Counted from the first letter of the stretch, positions 38,801-48,173 are shown. The stretch: 64,000 bases of DNA from Pseudomonas sp. MPC6 (GCF_006094435.1 NZ_CP034783.1:5669001-5733000), one strand, 5' to 3'. Notes: generated from the sequence alone by a model not told the origin. Translations and numbers: made by a program.

Positions 38801-38974
38801 TTTGTGCCCGGGCGCACGGCAGAAGCCTTCAAGTTCACTTCGGCGTTGCCGGTGCAGGTGCTCAAGGGCATGGCGCCGATCCTCACGCCGTATCTGCAAC
38901 CGGGGAGCGCTTCACAATGCCACCCAGTGGAGGGCTCGTCCGTGGCGGCAGCCAATCCGGTTACACAACGCTGA
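35822..38974 (+). CDS. Large class A PBP-like protein (GT51 plus transpeptidase)
   Basis: This 1,050-residue protein has a cytosolic tail, one membrane helix (about 42-60) and a large periplasmic part. A GT51-like glycosyltransferase region has GGSTLATQLEK, but motif 1 reads ENRFLLDPRQP instead of EDxxFxxHxG (Glu190 kept, His not seen). The transpeptidase region has SxxK (Ser521-Lys524 in GSTAKM), SxN (627-629) and KTG (950-952). It should therefore bind penicillin and may crosslink peptidoglycan, while the polymerase half is questionable. It is longer than usual PBP1a/b proteins. ATG 35822; ATG 35837 is an alternative. The next gene is a NEL-type protein. Confidence 0.85.
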   Translation: MDQSTMGALWQTDSSKTVVPTERVDEAPLPEKPGRSRHGWGAFLLLLLIIAIVVGLAAAKEMRTSKFQSREVSKFASSLKYDVQPGPSDAIHYPGAGPFDLRLGYSSLDEFLPRLLKRDYVIASQTRFSEALMNYSQKGFFVPYPEKIQAGLSITDCRAAPLYQYKYPQQLYSSFETIPPVVVSSLLFIENRFLLDPRQPQANPAVDWPRFGMAAWSQVAKLLHLPGQSAGGSTLATQLEKYRHSPDGLTVSGAEKIRQMISASVRAYQAGPDTLVARQNVIRDYLNSVPLSAVPGHGEVHGMAEGLRVWYGADFNEANERLSSAATDPKSMAEKGLALREMLSLMIAQRRPSYYLTKGHEELADLTDSHIRLLAQNGVIDAPLSAAALASKVTYRDWQTQPTIQPIETNKGISVARSRLAGLLNRPLYDLDRLDLSATSTLQGELQTRATEYLKHLADPVFAAQIGLIGERLLTPTSTTQVRYSFTLFELTPDGSRVRVQTDSTDQPFDINEGSKLELGSTAKMRVLTTYLQIIAELHDKYATMSVPELKKVDVPDQDRLSRWAIDYLVQNKDRNLQAMLGAALDRKYSASPGEAFFTGGGLHTFNNFRKEDNGRLPTLRDAIRESINLPFIRLMRDLVRYTTYSGPSNSAELLKDDSDPRRQEYLASFADREGTSFLLKFWKKYKNKDTRARLETFLDGMRPTPIRMAAVHRYLFPQANQESFNSFVRSHLTGAKLTEKLTDERLERLYLSYGPGSYDLPDQGFIAKVHPLDLWLIGYLLNNPDAKFSQVVKASQFERQEVYSWLFKSRHKGARDSRIRTMLEIEAFLDIHQRWQKVGYPFDHLVPSLATAIGSSGDRPAALAELIGTILNDGVRMPTLRIDSLHFAADTPYETRLINNPDAGKRVMPSEVATAMREALSQVVDAGTAKRVSGSFITPDGKPLAMGGKTGTGDNRIQAIGSGGRILSSKSINRTATFVFYIGDTHFGTMTAFVPGRTAEAFKFTSALPVQVLKGMAPILTPYLQPGSASQCHPVEGSSVAAANPVTQR

Positions 38975-39130
38975 ATTTACCCGGTAGCAGGTGGTATCCG
39001 GTTATTTTTCAGATCCGAATATTCAACGGATTACAGGCTGAAAGCGCCGGTTGAGCGCTGAAATCCAGGCTTTTGTTTTGAGCCCCCACAGGTAGGCTGA
39101 TCATTCTTAAAACAATCAAGGATGATTGGC

Positions 39131-42100
39131 ATGTCTGACGTCTCCACGCCTGCCCAAAACCCCAACAAGGGCCGGCACTACGAATTCATCAAGAACACCA
39201 CCAGCGACACCTTCAAATCCGCGACCCTCGGCAGAGGCCTGGCCCTGGCAGCCACGCCATTGAAGATGCAGCCGTGGTACACCACCGCGCCCGCCTCCCT
39301 TCATGACAAGCTCAAAGCCGCCAACCTCAAGGCCTGGGGTTCGCAAAACCAGGTCGACAAACTGTTCGAACATCTGCAGGACGTCCATTCGTTTGCCAAG
39401 CCGCTGCTCCAGGCGAAGCTCAAGGAGCGCTACGGAGTCGAGCATGACGTCAGCACGACTTACCTGCACCTGTACCTGCCCAAGGATTTGCCCTGGTATA
39501 CGCTTGACGTGTCGGACGCTGTCACTACCCGGACCGTCTCCCTGCTGGACGCGGCGCTGCACAACTTCGCCACGACCGAAACGGTCCATGCCGACTCGCA
39601 GTTCATCACCAAACCCGACCCTCTCGGGCACTTCGATGTCGTTGCGATAAAACCCAAAATGAGCATCGGCCAGTTCCAGGCGCTCTGCCGGGAACTGGAC
39701 ATCGGCGCGCTGTACAAGGCACACCTCGAAAGCTATCTGCTGCCCGGCGAACCGGTGGCCGAAGCCGTCATGAAACTCAAGGTGACTGAAAGCCTGAAAG
39801 ACGCACTCACCGCCGCCGCGCAATTGGCGTTGACCACCGGGGACCTCCAGTACGACGCCTGCAAGTTGACCCTGGAACTTACGAAGGATGAACCTCAACT
39901 GCTGCTCGATGGCAGGCGAATGCTGTGCTGCGACCTTTCGATGATGGAGACCCGTCTGACAGGCATTCTCCTGCTGATTCCTGCGGTGAAGGATAGGCGA
40001 GGGATTCAACGGCTCATTGCCTATGTTCCCAATGATCCGGATCACCCGCTCAAGGAATACGACTCGACCGAAGCGTTCATGACAGAACTGACGCGCCAGT
40101 TACGCGAAGACAAAGTCGGCGCTTCATCGAAACAGAGCTATCGACAATTCTTCAGTCAGTTCGTCGATCAGCAGCAGCGCGGGCATTTTTTCGGCGGTCT
40201 CGATCAACGCCTCGTCACCGTCAGGTGGCATGAGAACAGCGATCCGACGGATCAAAGTCCAACCTGGCGCGAGGACCCTGTGCCCCGCCCCCACCTGCAG
40301 TTCCAGCACCTGCCGGTTTCCAGGGATTACTGGACGCACCTGTACCAGCAAAAGCTCAACAAGGTTCTCAACGACGCGCGGGAAATCGCCGTGTCCACCG
40401 CCGATACGGACTCCAGGGCGCGCTGGGCCTGGTGGGACAACTTCAAGAAAATCGTCTCGGACATTTTCAATGCGGCCCTGCTGGTCGCCACGCCGTTCGT
40501 ACCGGGACTGGGCGAACTGATGATGGCCTATACCGTTTATCAACTGACCCATGATGTCATTGAAGGCATCGTCGACCTGGCCGAAGGCCTCGGCCTTGAA
40601 GCGGCAGAACAGGTGATCAGCGTGGTAACGGATGTCATTCAACTGGCGGCATTCGGGGCGGGGGCTGAAATAGGCAGCGCGTTCAAGCTCAAACTCTCGC
40701 CGCTGGTCGAAGGCATGAAATCCGTCAAGCTGCCCAATGGAAAACAGACGCTGTGGCATCCCGATCTGGCGCCCTACGAACAGAAGAATCTCACCTTGCC
40801 GGCTGATTCCAAGCCCAACGAGCTTGGCCTGCATCGAAACGCCAACCAGGACATCCTGCCACTGGAAGGCAAGGTGTATGTCGTCGAGAAAGCCTCGACA
40901 GAGCCGACCTCCAGCACGCACCGCATCAAGCACCCCACGCGCCCCACAGCCTACTCGCCCAGGCTGGAACACAATGGCCATGGCGCGTGGGTGCACGAAG
41001 TGGAGACGCCGGGCGATTGGCAAGGTGAAACCCTGATGCGCCGCCTCGGACACCGCGTCGATCGCTTTTCGTCCACTGAACTGGAACAGATCCGCATCGG
41101 TAGCGGCACAGACGAGGCGGCGCTGCGCCGGATGCACGTCGAAAACACCCCGCCGCCACCGGTGCTCGCCGACACCATCAAGCGCTTCACCGCGTATGAC
41201 GAGGTCCAGACAGCGAGTGCGAACATTCGGGCGGGGCAACCGATCGATCCAGGTTCTATCTGGTTTGAATCGATCCTTACGGTATTGCCAGGATGGCCTT
41301 CCGAACGGGCGCTGAAGGTGTTTGGCGAGGCTGACCTGACAGGGAATTCGCGCCAGTACGGCAACATGAATGCAACGGACGCCAATACACTGAGCATCAG
41401 CCTCGCCGATCTCACGTCCGGCAACCTTTTTGAGCGCCTCACGGGCTTTTTAACTGAAACCGAGATGACGGCCTTGCTCGGTCGCGAGGTTCCGCTCGCC
41501 GATCGCCCCCAGGCCTTGCGTGATCAACTGGCGGATGCCGTCGATGGACGTCAACGCGAAACCGCCAATTACCTGTACAAGACTGGAGAACAGTCAAGCA
41601 AGGCCGAGGTCCGCCTGCTGAAGCAAACGTTCCCGGACATGCCGCTCACCCTGGCCGAGACGCTCTTGACTGACGCCACGGCAGCCGAGCGGCAGATCAT
41701 GGTCGAGGAAAATCGCCTGCCTCTGCGGATCAAGACCCTGGCCCGGGAAATGAATTTCGAAGCCGACATCGCCCGCGCCTATGACGGTTTTTTTGACGAT
41801 GAACGGGTGGTGCCGGAGACCGAGCGACTGGCGCTCAACACCCTCAAATTCTATTCCGACAGCTTCGCTGACCTGCGCATCGAGGTGATGGATGGCACCG
41901 ATGATGGCCCCTTGCGCTGCAGCGTCGGGCCGGCTAATGCCTCTACGGTTCGACGACTGGTCAGGGATGAGCATGGCCAGTACGAAGTGTTCGACGGGAC
42001 CCACAACAAACTCCATGAAGCCGGCGAATTCTACACATCGATATTGCGCGCCCTTCCGCACGACAAGCGCTCGGCATTGGGTTACCTGCCCGGTCAGGGC

Positions 42101-44242
42101 AGTCGTCTGAAATTGTGGATCAAAGAGAAATCCGCGCCGGCGGCCGAGCGTAGAGCCGTGATGGCAGAACCGCCTGTTCGCCCGGTTGCCCGTATTGAAA
42201 CCGAGAATCTGGTACGGCGATGGCCTTGGTTTTCCAGCCCGACGACCCCGCAAGAGCGGGTTAGAAACCTGTACCCGACATTGAGTGAGCAGGAGGCAAA
42301 GACCTTCGTTGAGGCCTTGCGCGCCAAAGGTGATCCCGATCAGGCCATTGACCGGCTCAAGGACGAATTCGAGGAATTGCGCGGAACGCTGCAAAAGTGG
42401 CGTCAAGATCAACATCCTTCTATGGATAGCTCGGATTTATCGGAGCCAACCAGTAACTTTCGAGACTTTATGGACAATGGCGGACGTCACATTCATGACC
42501 GGCTCATTGAATGTTTCCAACGCAAAAGCGAGGCATTCGGCGAACGCAGTATCCATCCGGATAGCGGCTATACGCTGGATTTGTCCAAAGAGTTCCTGGG
42601 TCCGAAGCTCGATCGCTGGTGGGCGAGTCTGCGTGAGCAACCCAACATCAAAAAATACCTGGACCAGGTGACCGTGCTGAACGTGGACAACACTCGTTTT
42701 TCACCTCGCACCAATGGCCTGTTGAGTGACTTCCCCCACATTCGTCATTTGAGTGCCCGCTACAGCCGCTTGACCGAACTACCGCCCAGTATCGGCAAAA
42801 TGCGCCTGCTCGAAACCTTGCGCCTGTCAAACAACAGCATCGTATTGACCCCTGAGTCCGCCGGCCAGTTGAGAGACCTCACTCGCCTGGAAACCCTAAG
42901 GCTCGACGTCAATCCCTTGATGCACCCGCTGGATGTCGGTCGCATGCCCAGACTGAAAGTGCTGAGCCTGAGCACGACCGGTCTCGACGCTTGGCCGGAG
43001 CGCCTGTTCAAGGACGGGGTGAGCGCGAAATCCCGTCCCCGCGGATTTCATCTGGACCTGCGGAGAAGTCCGATCAATACCGTACCCGAGGTCGTGCCTG
43101 GCTCCGATCATGCGCTGATCGTGGCTCGCACACGTCTCGATATCAGAACGCTTCACGACGTCGATCGAGTTCGCCTGGGACGCTACCGCGAATCGGTAGG
43201 CCTTGCTCCAGAACAAGTCTACGAACCGGCTGCGACCGATGAGATCACCTGGTGGAGGTCGTTGCCGGACGACTCGCAAATCTACAGTTACTCCACCGGG
43301 GTCGGAACCTATCGGACCGAGTCCTGGCACGATGTAGCGTCGGAACCCGACTCCGCTGACTTTTTCAGAGTCATCCGCAAGCAGAGAGATAGCCAGGATT
43401 ACAGGAACCCTGAGTCGCGCAAACAACTTTCCAAGCGGGTCTGGGAGATGATCGAGGCCGCCTCACTGGACACCGAGCTGCGCAAGGAGCTGTTCAAACA
43501 GGCCAGGCACCCTGAGACCTGCGCCGATGCCGGGTCACAACTGTTCAATAACATGGGGATGAAAGTATTGGTGTCGAAGGCGCGTGCAGAGTCGACGTCC
43601 ACCGTGGATCTGGAAACCATGCTTGTCAAACTGGCCAGGAGCGCTGCTCGTCTTGAACGAGTAAACGATAGTGCCAGAGCCGAGATCGGCAGACAGAACG
43701 AGAGGCGCCTGCTGGAGACGAGTTTACTTCCTCCCGATGATGTGGAAGTGCACTTGGCGTACGAGACGGGACTGGCCAAGCGGCTGGATTTGCCCTGGCA
43801 ATCCGAAGCCATGCTCTATCAGACCAGAGCAGACGTAGACACTGCCAAGATCAACACCGCCTACGATACGATTATCAGCCTCGAAGAAGGTGACGGGCTG
43901 GTCAACGTGATGATCGATTTATTCGAGAATCCGTTTTGGGATAACCATTTGCGGCGTACTCACCCTGCCGGGTTCGAGGCCAACGATAACCTTTTTGAAA
44001 TGCGCCAGAATCTGGTCGAAGATCTGCGCTTGGCCCAGGAGGGCCTGGCGAACATTCAGGACGAGGCGGAATTAGCCTCGCGACAAAATGCGCTGAAAGA
44101 ACTGGCCAGACAGTTGAATCTTCCCGAAAACGAAGTGTTGACCGAGCAGCTTTATGATCGGCTGCTGTCAGACATCAGCCATGAACGAAATGCGTTGGCC
44201 AGAAAGCTGACCCGTGAAGCGATGACACGAGCAGGCATCTAA
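39131..44242 (+). CDS. DUF6543-LRR-NEL type E3 ubiquitin ligase-like protein
   Basis: This 1,703-residue protein has a DUF6543/dermonecrotic-toxin-like N-terminal half with a hydrophobic segment (LLVATPFVPGLGELMMAYTVY, about residues 454-474), leucine-rich repeats near 1196-1290 (LPPSIGKMRLLETLRLSNN; RLPRLKVL-type repeats), and a C-terminal NEL-like domain. The NEL catalytic motif is Cys1464 in ETCADAG followed by QLFNNMG, comparable to the CxD motif of IpaH/SspH ligases. It would ubiquitinate a eukaryotic host protein if delivered; no secretion system is in the window. ATG 39131 was chosen because AAGGA lies eight bases upstream; ATG 39122 would add three residues. A terminator follows. Confidence 0.85.
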   Translation: MSDVSTPAQNPNKGRHYEFIKNTTSDTFKSATLGRGLALAATPLKMQPWYTTAPASLHDKLKAANLKAWGSQNQVDKLFEHLQDVHSFAKPLLQAKLKERYGVEHDVSTTYLHLYLPKDLPWYTLDVSDAVTTRTVSLLDAALHNFATTETVHADSQFITKPDPLGHFDVVAIKPKMSIGQFQALCRELDIGALYKAHLESYLLPGEPVAEAVMKLKVTESLKDALTAAAQLALTTGDLQYDACKLTLELTKDEPQLLLDGRRMLCCDLSMMETRLTGILLLIPAVKDRRGIQRLIAYVPNDPDHPLKEYDSTEAFMTELTRQLREDKVGASSKQSYRQFFSQFVDQQQRGHFFGGLDQRLVTVRWHENSDPTDQSPTWREDPVPRPHLQFQHLPVSRDYWTHLYQQKLNKVLNDAREIAVSTADTDSRARWAWWDNFKKIVSDIFNAALLVATPFVPGLGELMMAYTVYQLTHDVIEGIVDLAEGLGLEAAEQVISVVTDVIQLAAFGAGAEIGSAFKLKLSPLVEGMKSVKLPNGKQTLWHPDLAPYEQKNLTLPADSKPNELGLHRNANQDILPLEGKVYVVEKASTEPTSSTHRIKHPTRPTAYSPRLEHNGHGAWVHEVETPGDWQGETLMRRLGHRVDRFSSTELEQIRIGSGTDEAALRRMHVENTPPPPVLADTIKRFTAYDEVQTASANIRAGQPIDPGSIWFESILTVLPGWPSERALKVFGEADLTGNSRQYGNMNATDANTLSISLADLTSGNLFERLTGFLTETEMTALLGREVPLADRPQALRDQLADAVDGRQRETANYLYKTGEQSSKAEVRLLKQTFPDMPLTLAETLLTDATAAERQIMVEENRLPLRIKTLAREMNFEADIARAYDGFFDDERVVPETERLALNTLKFYSDSFADLRIEVMDGTDDGPLRCSVGPANASTVRRLVRDEHGQYEVFDGTHNKLHEAGEFYTSILRALPHDKRSALGYLPGQGSRLKLWIKEKSAPAAERRAVMAEPPVRPVARIETENLVRRWPWFSSPTTPQERVRNLYPTLSEQEAKTFVEALRAKGDPDQAIDRLKDEFEELRGTLQKWRQDQHPSMDSSDLSEPTSNFRDFMDNGGRHIHDRLIECFQRKSEAFGERSIHPDSGYTLDLSKEFLGPKLDRWWASLREQPNIKKYLDQVTVLNVDNTRFSPRTNGLLSDFPHIRHLSARYSRLTELPPSIGKMRLLETLRLSNNSIVLTPESAGQLRDLTRLETLRLDVNPLMHPLDVGRMPRLKVLSLSTTGLDAWPERLFKDGVSAKSRPRGFHLDLRRSPINTVPEVVPGSDHALIVARTRLDIRTLHDVDRVRLGRYRESVGLAPEQVYEPAATDEITWWRSLPDDSQIYSYSTGVGTYRTESWHDVASEPDSADFFRVIRKQRDSQDYRNPESRKQLSKRVWEMIEAASLDTELRKELFKQARHPETCADAGSQLFNNMGMKVLVSKARAESTSTVDLETMLVKLARSAARLERVNDSARAEIGRQNERRLLETSLLPPDDVEVHLAYETGLAKRLDLPWQSEAMLYQTRADVDTAKINTAYDTIISLEEGDGLVNVMIDLFENPFWDNHLRRTHPAGFEANDNLFEMRQNLVEDLRLAQEGLANIQDEAELASRQNALKELARQLNLPENEVLTEQLYDRLLSDISHERNALARKLTREAMTRAGI

Positions 44243-44283
44243 ATACCGCAACAGGCTACGGTCGTTAAGGATTGCCCCTTGGC

Positions 44284-44319
44284 CAGCCCTGAGTGTCATC
44301 CACCCAGGGCTGTTTTTTT
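44284..44319 (+). terminator. Rho-independent terminator after the NEL gene
   Basis: CAGCCCTG (44284-44291) pairs with CAGGGCTG (44305-44312), followed by seven T residues. Confidence 0.9.
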
Positions 44320-44334
44320 CATCTGGCACCTTGT

Positions 44335-45552
44335 TCATCCCACCTCCGAATCCCAGACAACCGTGACATTGCCCGAATAGCTTCGCGAGGCACCGGGATA
44401 GAGCATTTCCTGAACCGCCTCGCGGGCGACTTCAAAATGCAGGGTGCCGGGCTTGCGATCCAGGTAATAGCCAGGCTGAAACAGCTCGGAGCCTACCCCA
44501 TCACGCCGCAACTGACGGCGATTCACCGGCTGCCCCGCCGCATCCGCCAGCCCGGCGGGAAGGGAGACGCGAACTTCCAGCGGCACCGCGTGGCCAGCGG
44601 TCGGCTCCCACAGTGCACAGTTATTGCCGCTGTAGTACTGGCATTGCAGGTTCATCTTGAAGCGGCTCGACGCGGAGATATTGAACGTCTGATCACGGAA
44701 CAAACGTGTGGGTTTGCGACCCTGTGACAGCCAGGTTTGCCAGCCGCCTTGCGGTTCCAATACGACGCGGTTGCCGCCGGGGGGAATGTCGACTTTCAAT
44801 GTGTGTTCGACAACCAGGGTGAAGGCCAGGGAAATCAAATCATCGTCAGCCACCATGACATCACCCATGTCAAAATCCTGGCCAGGCCCCACGCGGTAGT
44901 TCAATACACCACGGTAGGTGCCCGTCGACATTTTGAGCGGGTTGGGCGTCGTCAATTGATAGGAAAACCCTGTGTTTTCGTAAGCAAAACCATAGGATTC
45001 ATCAATCGTTTTTTGCGCCTGCTTGGAGCAAATGCCCGCGTCAGCCGGAACCCGCCAGAAGAAAGCGTAGTACGTGGAATGACCGTACCCCACACCACCA
45101 TACTGACAGGGTGATGGCGCGTAGACCCATCCACTCTGCCAGGTCCCTTCCGGAAGAGGTTTTTTGAGTGTGTAGGCAGCGCCGATACCGTTCACCCGCA
45201 TCCTCACCAGCGCTTCTTCGCCAGTCTCGTCATGGATGACCCTGACATCCCTCCAGGAGGAGGGTACCCGGAACATTGGGCCCTGGCGCTCGCCATGCAG
45301 TGCCGGGATAGCCGCCACTGACCGGAAGCGAATCGGCAAGGCGATGCTGAAGACGCCGCTCTCACAATAATTCGGATGATCACCACAGTAGCCGCCCTGG
45401 GGTGTTTTATTCTCGAATTCATTGTGCATGGGATTGGTCGGATCAGGTCGGAACAACGCCGTGATCTCCACATTCGCTGCACCTGCCGATACCGCGAAGC
45501 CTGCCGATACCAGTGCACACAGGCCCCTCGCCTTACTTGCCAGCTTCATCAT
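44335..45552 (-). CDS. CS1/cable-type pilus tip adhesin, second copy
   Basis: This 405-residue exported protein (signal peptide ending in AVSAGAA) resembles the CblD/CooD tip adhesins of alternate chaperone-usher pili. Its N-terminal domain is cysteine-containing and distinct, while the last about 150 residues (from HTLKVDIPPGGNRV) are nearly the same as in the adhesin at 46949-48169, including QYYSGNNCALWEPT and GTLHFEVAREAVQEMLYPG. That shared end is the pilin-like domain that contacts the next subunit. Last gene of the pilus operon; the terminator of the convergent NEL gene lies just beyond. Start ATG 45552. Confidence 0.85.
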   Translation of the reverse strand: MMKLASKARGLCALVSAGFAVSAGAANVEITALFRPDPTNPMHNEFENKTPQGGYCGDHPNYCESGVFSIALPIRFRSVAAIPALHGERQGPMFRVPSSWRDVRVIHDETGEEALVRMRVNGIGAAYTLKKPLPEGTWQSGWVYAPSPCQYGGVGYGHSTYYAFFWRVPADAGICSKQAQKTIDESYGFAYENTGFSYQLTTPNPLKMSTGTYRGVLNYRVGPGQDFDMGDVMVADDDLISLAFTLVVEHTLKVDIPPGGNRVVLEPQGGWQTWLSQGRKPTRLFRDQTFNISASSRFKMNLQCQYYSGNNCALWEPTAGHAVPLEVRVSLPAGLADAAGQPVNRRQLRRDGVGSELFQPGYYLDRKPGTLHFEVAREAVQEMLYPGASRSYSGNVTVVWDSEVG

Positions 45553-45626
45553 TCATACGCTCTTGGTCATTCTGTCCGCTATTCCCATGCAAATCCGTCC
45601 ACGGGCCCATAAGCTCCTGCTTCAGC

Positions 45627-46127
45627 TCATTCCCCCGGCGCCCTGGCACTGAACAACAACAGCACATTGCCGCTGTAGTCCCCCGGGCGATAACCGCCCT
45701 CCGGTTGCACCGGCGCAATCTCCAGCATCACCCGCTTGCCCACCGCCGCTTCTGCCACCGACAGCACTTCACGGGGGCTCGTGTCATGGCTCAACTCCAC
45801 ACCGTTGAAACTGACCCGCAAGGCAATGTCGTCGCTCGGCCTGCCGTTGGACAGGTAGGGGGCGGCTTCCAGGCGTGCTTCAATCGCGCTGGTGTCATGG
45901 CGCACGTCGAAATTCTTGCGCACGCTGCTCAGGGTCGAATTCGAGAGGTTCCAGTTCAGCCGCTGTGGCCGGTGAATCCAGTCCGGTTCGGCCGGGATCA
46001 CGTAAAACGCGAGGGTCGGGATGATCACTGAGACTTCAAAGGTGTGCTCTTCCCGGGCAGCCCACGTCAAAGAGCCCGTCAATACCGTCATTGCCGTCAG
46101 CGCGACGGCGGCGCATTGCTTGATCAT
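45627..46127 (-). CDS. Second CS1-type pilin subunit
   Basis: This 166-residue exported protein begins with a signal peptide (MIKQCAAVALTAMTVLTGSLTWAA). It has the CS1 major-subunit pattern: HTFEVSVIIPTLAFYVIP near the start and GDYSGNVLLLF at the end, matching the ISIVAHVPTNGFYVVP and GDYTGVVAMVF blocks of the first pilin (50808-51296). Sequence otherwise diverges, so it is probably a minor or alternative subunit. ATG 46127 is preferred over the TTG start at 46148. It lies between the chaperone and the second adhesin. Confidence 0.85.
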   Translation of the reverse strand: MIKQCAAVALTAMTVLTGSLTWAAREEHTFEVSVIIPTLAFYVIPAEPDWIHRPQRLNWNLSNSTLSSVRKNFDVRHDTSAIEARLEAAPYLSNGRPSDDIALRVSFNGVELSHDTSPREVLSVAEAAVGKRVMLEIAPVQPEGGYRPGDYSGNVLLLFSARAPGE

Positions 46128-46160
46128 GTTCGATACCCGTTGCGTCAATGGAACGCCGGC

Positions 46161-46904
46161 CTAGCGGCTGGCGATCTTGAGGGCTTTTTTACTGTCGCCT
46201 TCGATCAGGATGAAACGGTATTCACGTCCCTTTTCCTTGTCGAAGCCAAAGGCCTTGCCGGCCATGACGTGGTGCTTGGTGGTCGCTGCGCAGTCGTTTT
46301 CATTGCTCAATGAGCAGCTTTTGAACTCATCGACGATGACCACTGTGTTGCCGTTATTGCGCAACTCGTAGCGACTGTCGGTTTCATTGATGGCGCTCTC
46401 GAAGCGAGCGTTTTTCGGTCGCACGAAGAAGACCGTGCCGAAGCCGGTCATCACGTTGACCCCCGCCGACAGGTTCTTTTTGTAGTCTTCGCGTTCTTCG
46501 CTGGAGACAGCGAACTCGTCTTCCTTTTCCGGGACCACCGGCACGAAACGCACACGGAAGTAGCGTTCACGATCCCGCTCGCCCATGTACAACAGCCGGG
46601 TGCCCTGCATGCCCTGCGCCGGCACGATCAGCCGGGCCGGGCTGGCCATCACGCCATTGCGCGACGCGCCGTCGGTTGCCGTCTCGACTGGAATTTCCCT
46701 GGGGGTCCCGTCGGCGCCGTAGACGATTTCCAGTACGTTGACCTTGACGAACGCCGTGCTGTCGCCACTGTTGAACACCCGTTTCAAGTAAGTGCTTTTA
46801 TCGGCATCCAGATAGTCGTACACAGTGCCGATATTGATCTGAGGACCGGCCTGTCCCCCAAGGGGATACACACAAAACACACACATCCACAACAGACGCT
46901 TCAT
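46161..46904 (-). CDS. Pilus chaperone of the alternate (CS1/cable) class
   Basis: This 247-residue periplasmic protein has a signal peptide (MKRLLWMCVFCVYPLGGQAG) and a two-domain immunoglobulin-like chaperone pattern: RVFNSGDSTAFVKVNVLEI, then PARLIVPAQGMQGTRLLYMG and FRVRFVPVVP. It is closer to CooB/CblB than to PapD-type chaperones. ATG 46904 gives a proper signal peptide; the longer frame upstream runs back over the adhesin gene. It should fold and deliver pilin and adhesin subunits to the usher. It follows adhesin 1 and precedes pilin 2. Confidence 0.87.
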   Translation of the reverse strand: MKRLLWMCVFCVYPLGGQAGPQINIGTVYDYLDADKSTYLKRVFNSGDSTAFVKVNVLEIVYGADGTPREIPVETATDGASRNGVMASPARLIVPAQGMQGTRLLYMGERDRERYFRVRFVPVVPEKEDEFAVSSEEREDYKKNLSAGVNVMTGFGTVFFVRPKNARFESAINETDSRYELRNNGNTVVIVDEFKSCSLSNENDCAATTKHHVMAGKAFGFDKEKGREYRFILIEGDSKKALKIASR

Positions 46905-46948
46905 CGCCCTGAACCTCATGAAAAATAAAAGATGGTCGACCCGGAAGG

Positions 46949-48169
46949 TCAGAGTTCGGAATCCCAGATCACGGTGACATTGCCGGAATAACTTCGGGAG
47001 GCCCCGGGATAGAGCATTTCCTGAACCGCCTCGCGGGCCACTTCGAAATGCAGAGTGCCGGGCTTGCGATTCAGATAAATGCCAGGTTGAAACAATTCGG
47101 TGCCAATGCCATCGCGCCGCAGTGGACGACGATTCACCGGTTGCTCCGCCGCATCCACCAGCCCGGCAGGCAACGTGACGCTGACTTCGAGCGGCACCGA
47201 GTGGCCGACGGTCGGCTCCCACAACGCACAGTTGTTACCGCTGTAGTACTGGCATTGCAGGTTCATCTTGAAACGGCTCGAGGCGGAGATATAGAACGTC
47301 TGATCGCGGAAAAAACGTGTCGCTTTACGCCCCTGTGTCAACCAGGACTGCCACCCGCCTTGCGGTTCCAATATGACTCGATTGCCCCCGGGTGGAATCT
47401 CCACCTTCAGGGTGTGTTGTACGTCGAGCACGAAGTCCAGGGTCAGGCTGCTGTCGTCCGGTTGCATCAGTGGCCCCAGATCGAAATCGGCGCCGGGACC
47501 GATGGTGTAGGAAATGGCACCGGTGTAGAGCCCGCTCGACATGCCCAAGGGGTTGGGAGTCCGTAGCTCATAGGCAAAGTCGAGGGTATCGAAGGACATG
47601 GACGGAATGCTGAAAGCGGCTACCTTGGTGCAGGCCGCCTCCACGGGTGCTTTCCAGAAAAAACGGTAGGAGCTTGGTGTGTACGACCCCACTCCGCTGT
47701 ACTGACAGGGCGCAGGCGCATAGACCCAGCTATTGCTGGTCCACAGTTTCTGATGGCCTTCGAGTACGTCCGTTACTCCCACCAGATTGGCTGCTGTATC
47801 GCTCAGAGTGAATCTGGAGCCAATACCGATGATGCGCACCTCGACGGTTTCCGTTTCCTGGGTCTCCCTATTGGTGACTGTCAGTTGCCGCCAATTGGCC
47901 GGAACCTTCAACGGGATACCGTCGCCGGCCACGATGGCGCGAGTGGAATCGAAACGAACCGGCAACTGAATACTGAACATGTTGTTGATAGCGCATTCGC
48001 CCGGATAGCTCGCGCAATAACCACTGTTCTGCGTTTTGTTGAGAAATACATTTTTGGCAGGCTGCGAAGGATCCGGCTGGAACAACGCACTGATCTCCCG
48101 ATTCGCTGCCTGCGCCGAAGACAGACTCAGTGCCATCAACCATCCCAAGCGCCAGGTAGAGTTTTTCAC
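46949..48169 (-). CDS. CS1/cable-type pilus tip adhesin, first copy
   Basis: This 406-residue exported protein has a signal peptide (VKNSTWRLGWLMALSLSSAQA). I chose GTG 48169, which follows the usher TGA by four bases; the in-frame start upstream lies within the usher. The N-terminal receptor-binding half differs from the second adhesin, but the C-terminal pilin-like part is almost identical (SRFKMNLQCQYYSGNN, PVNRRPLRRDG). It should sit at the pilus tip. It overlaps the functional order usher, adhesin, chaperone. Confidence 0.85.
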   Translation of the reverse strand: MKNSTWRLGWLMALSLSSAQAANREISALFQPDPSQPAKNVFLNKTQNSGYCASYPGECAINNMFSIQLPVRFDSTRAIVAGDGIPLKVPANWRQLTVTNRETQETETVEVRIIGIGSRFTLSDTAANLVGVTDVLEGHQKLWTSNSWVYAPAPCQYSGVGSYTPSSYRFFWKAPVEAACTKVAAFSIPSMSFDTLDFAYELRTPNPLGMSSGLYTGAISYTIGPGADFDLGPLMQPDDSSLTLDFVLDVQHTLKVEIPPGGNRVILEPQGGWQSWLTQGRKATRFFRDQTFYISASSRFKMNLQCQYYSGNNCALWEPTVGHSVPLEVSVTLPAGLVDAAEQPVNRRPLRRDGIGTELFQPGIYLNRKPGTLHFEVAREAVQEMLYPGASRSYSGNVTVIWDSEL

Positions 48170-48173
48170 TGGA

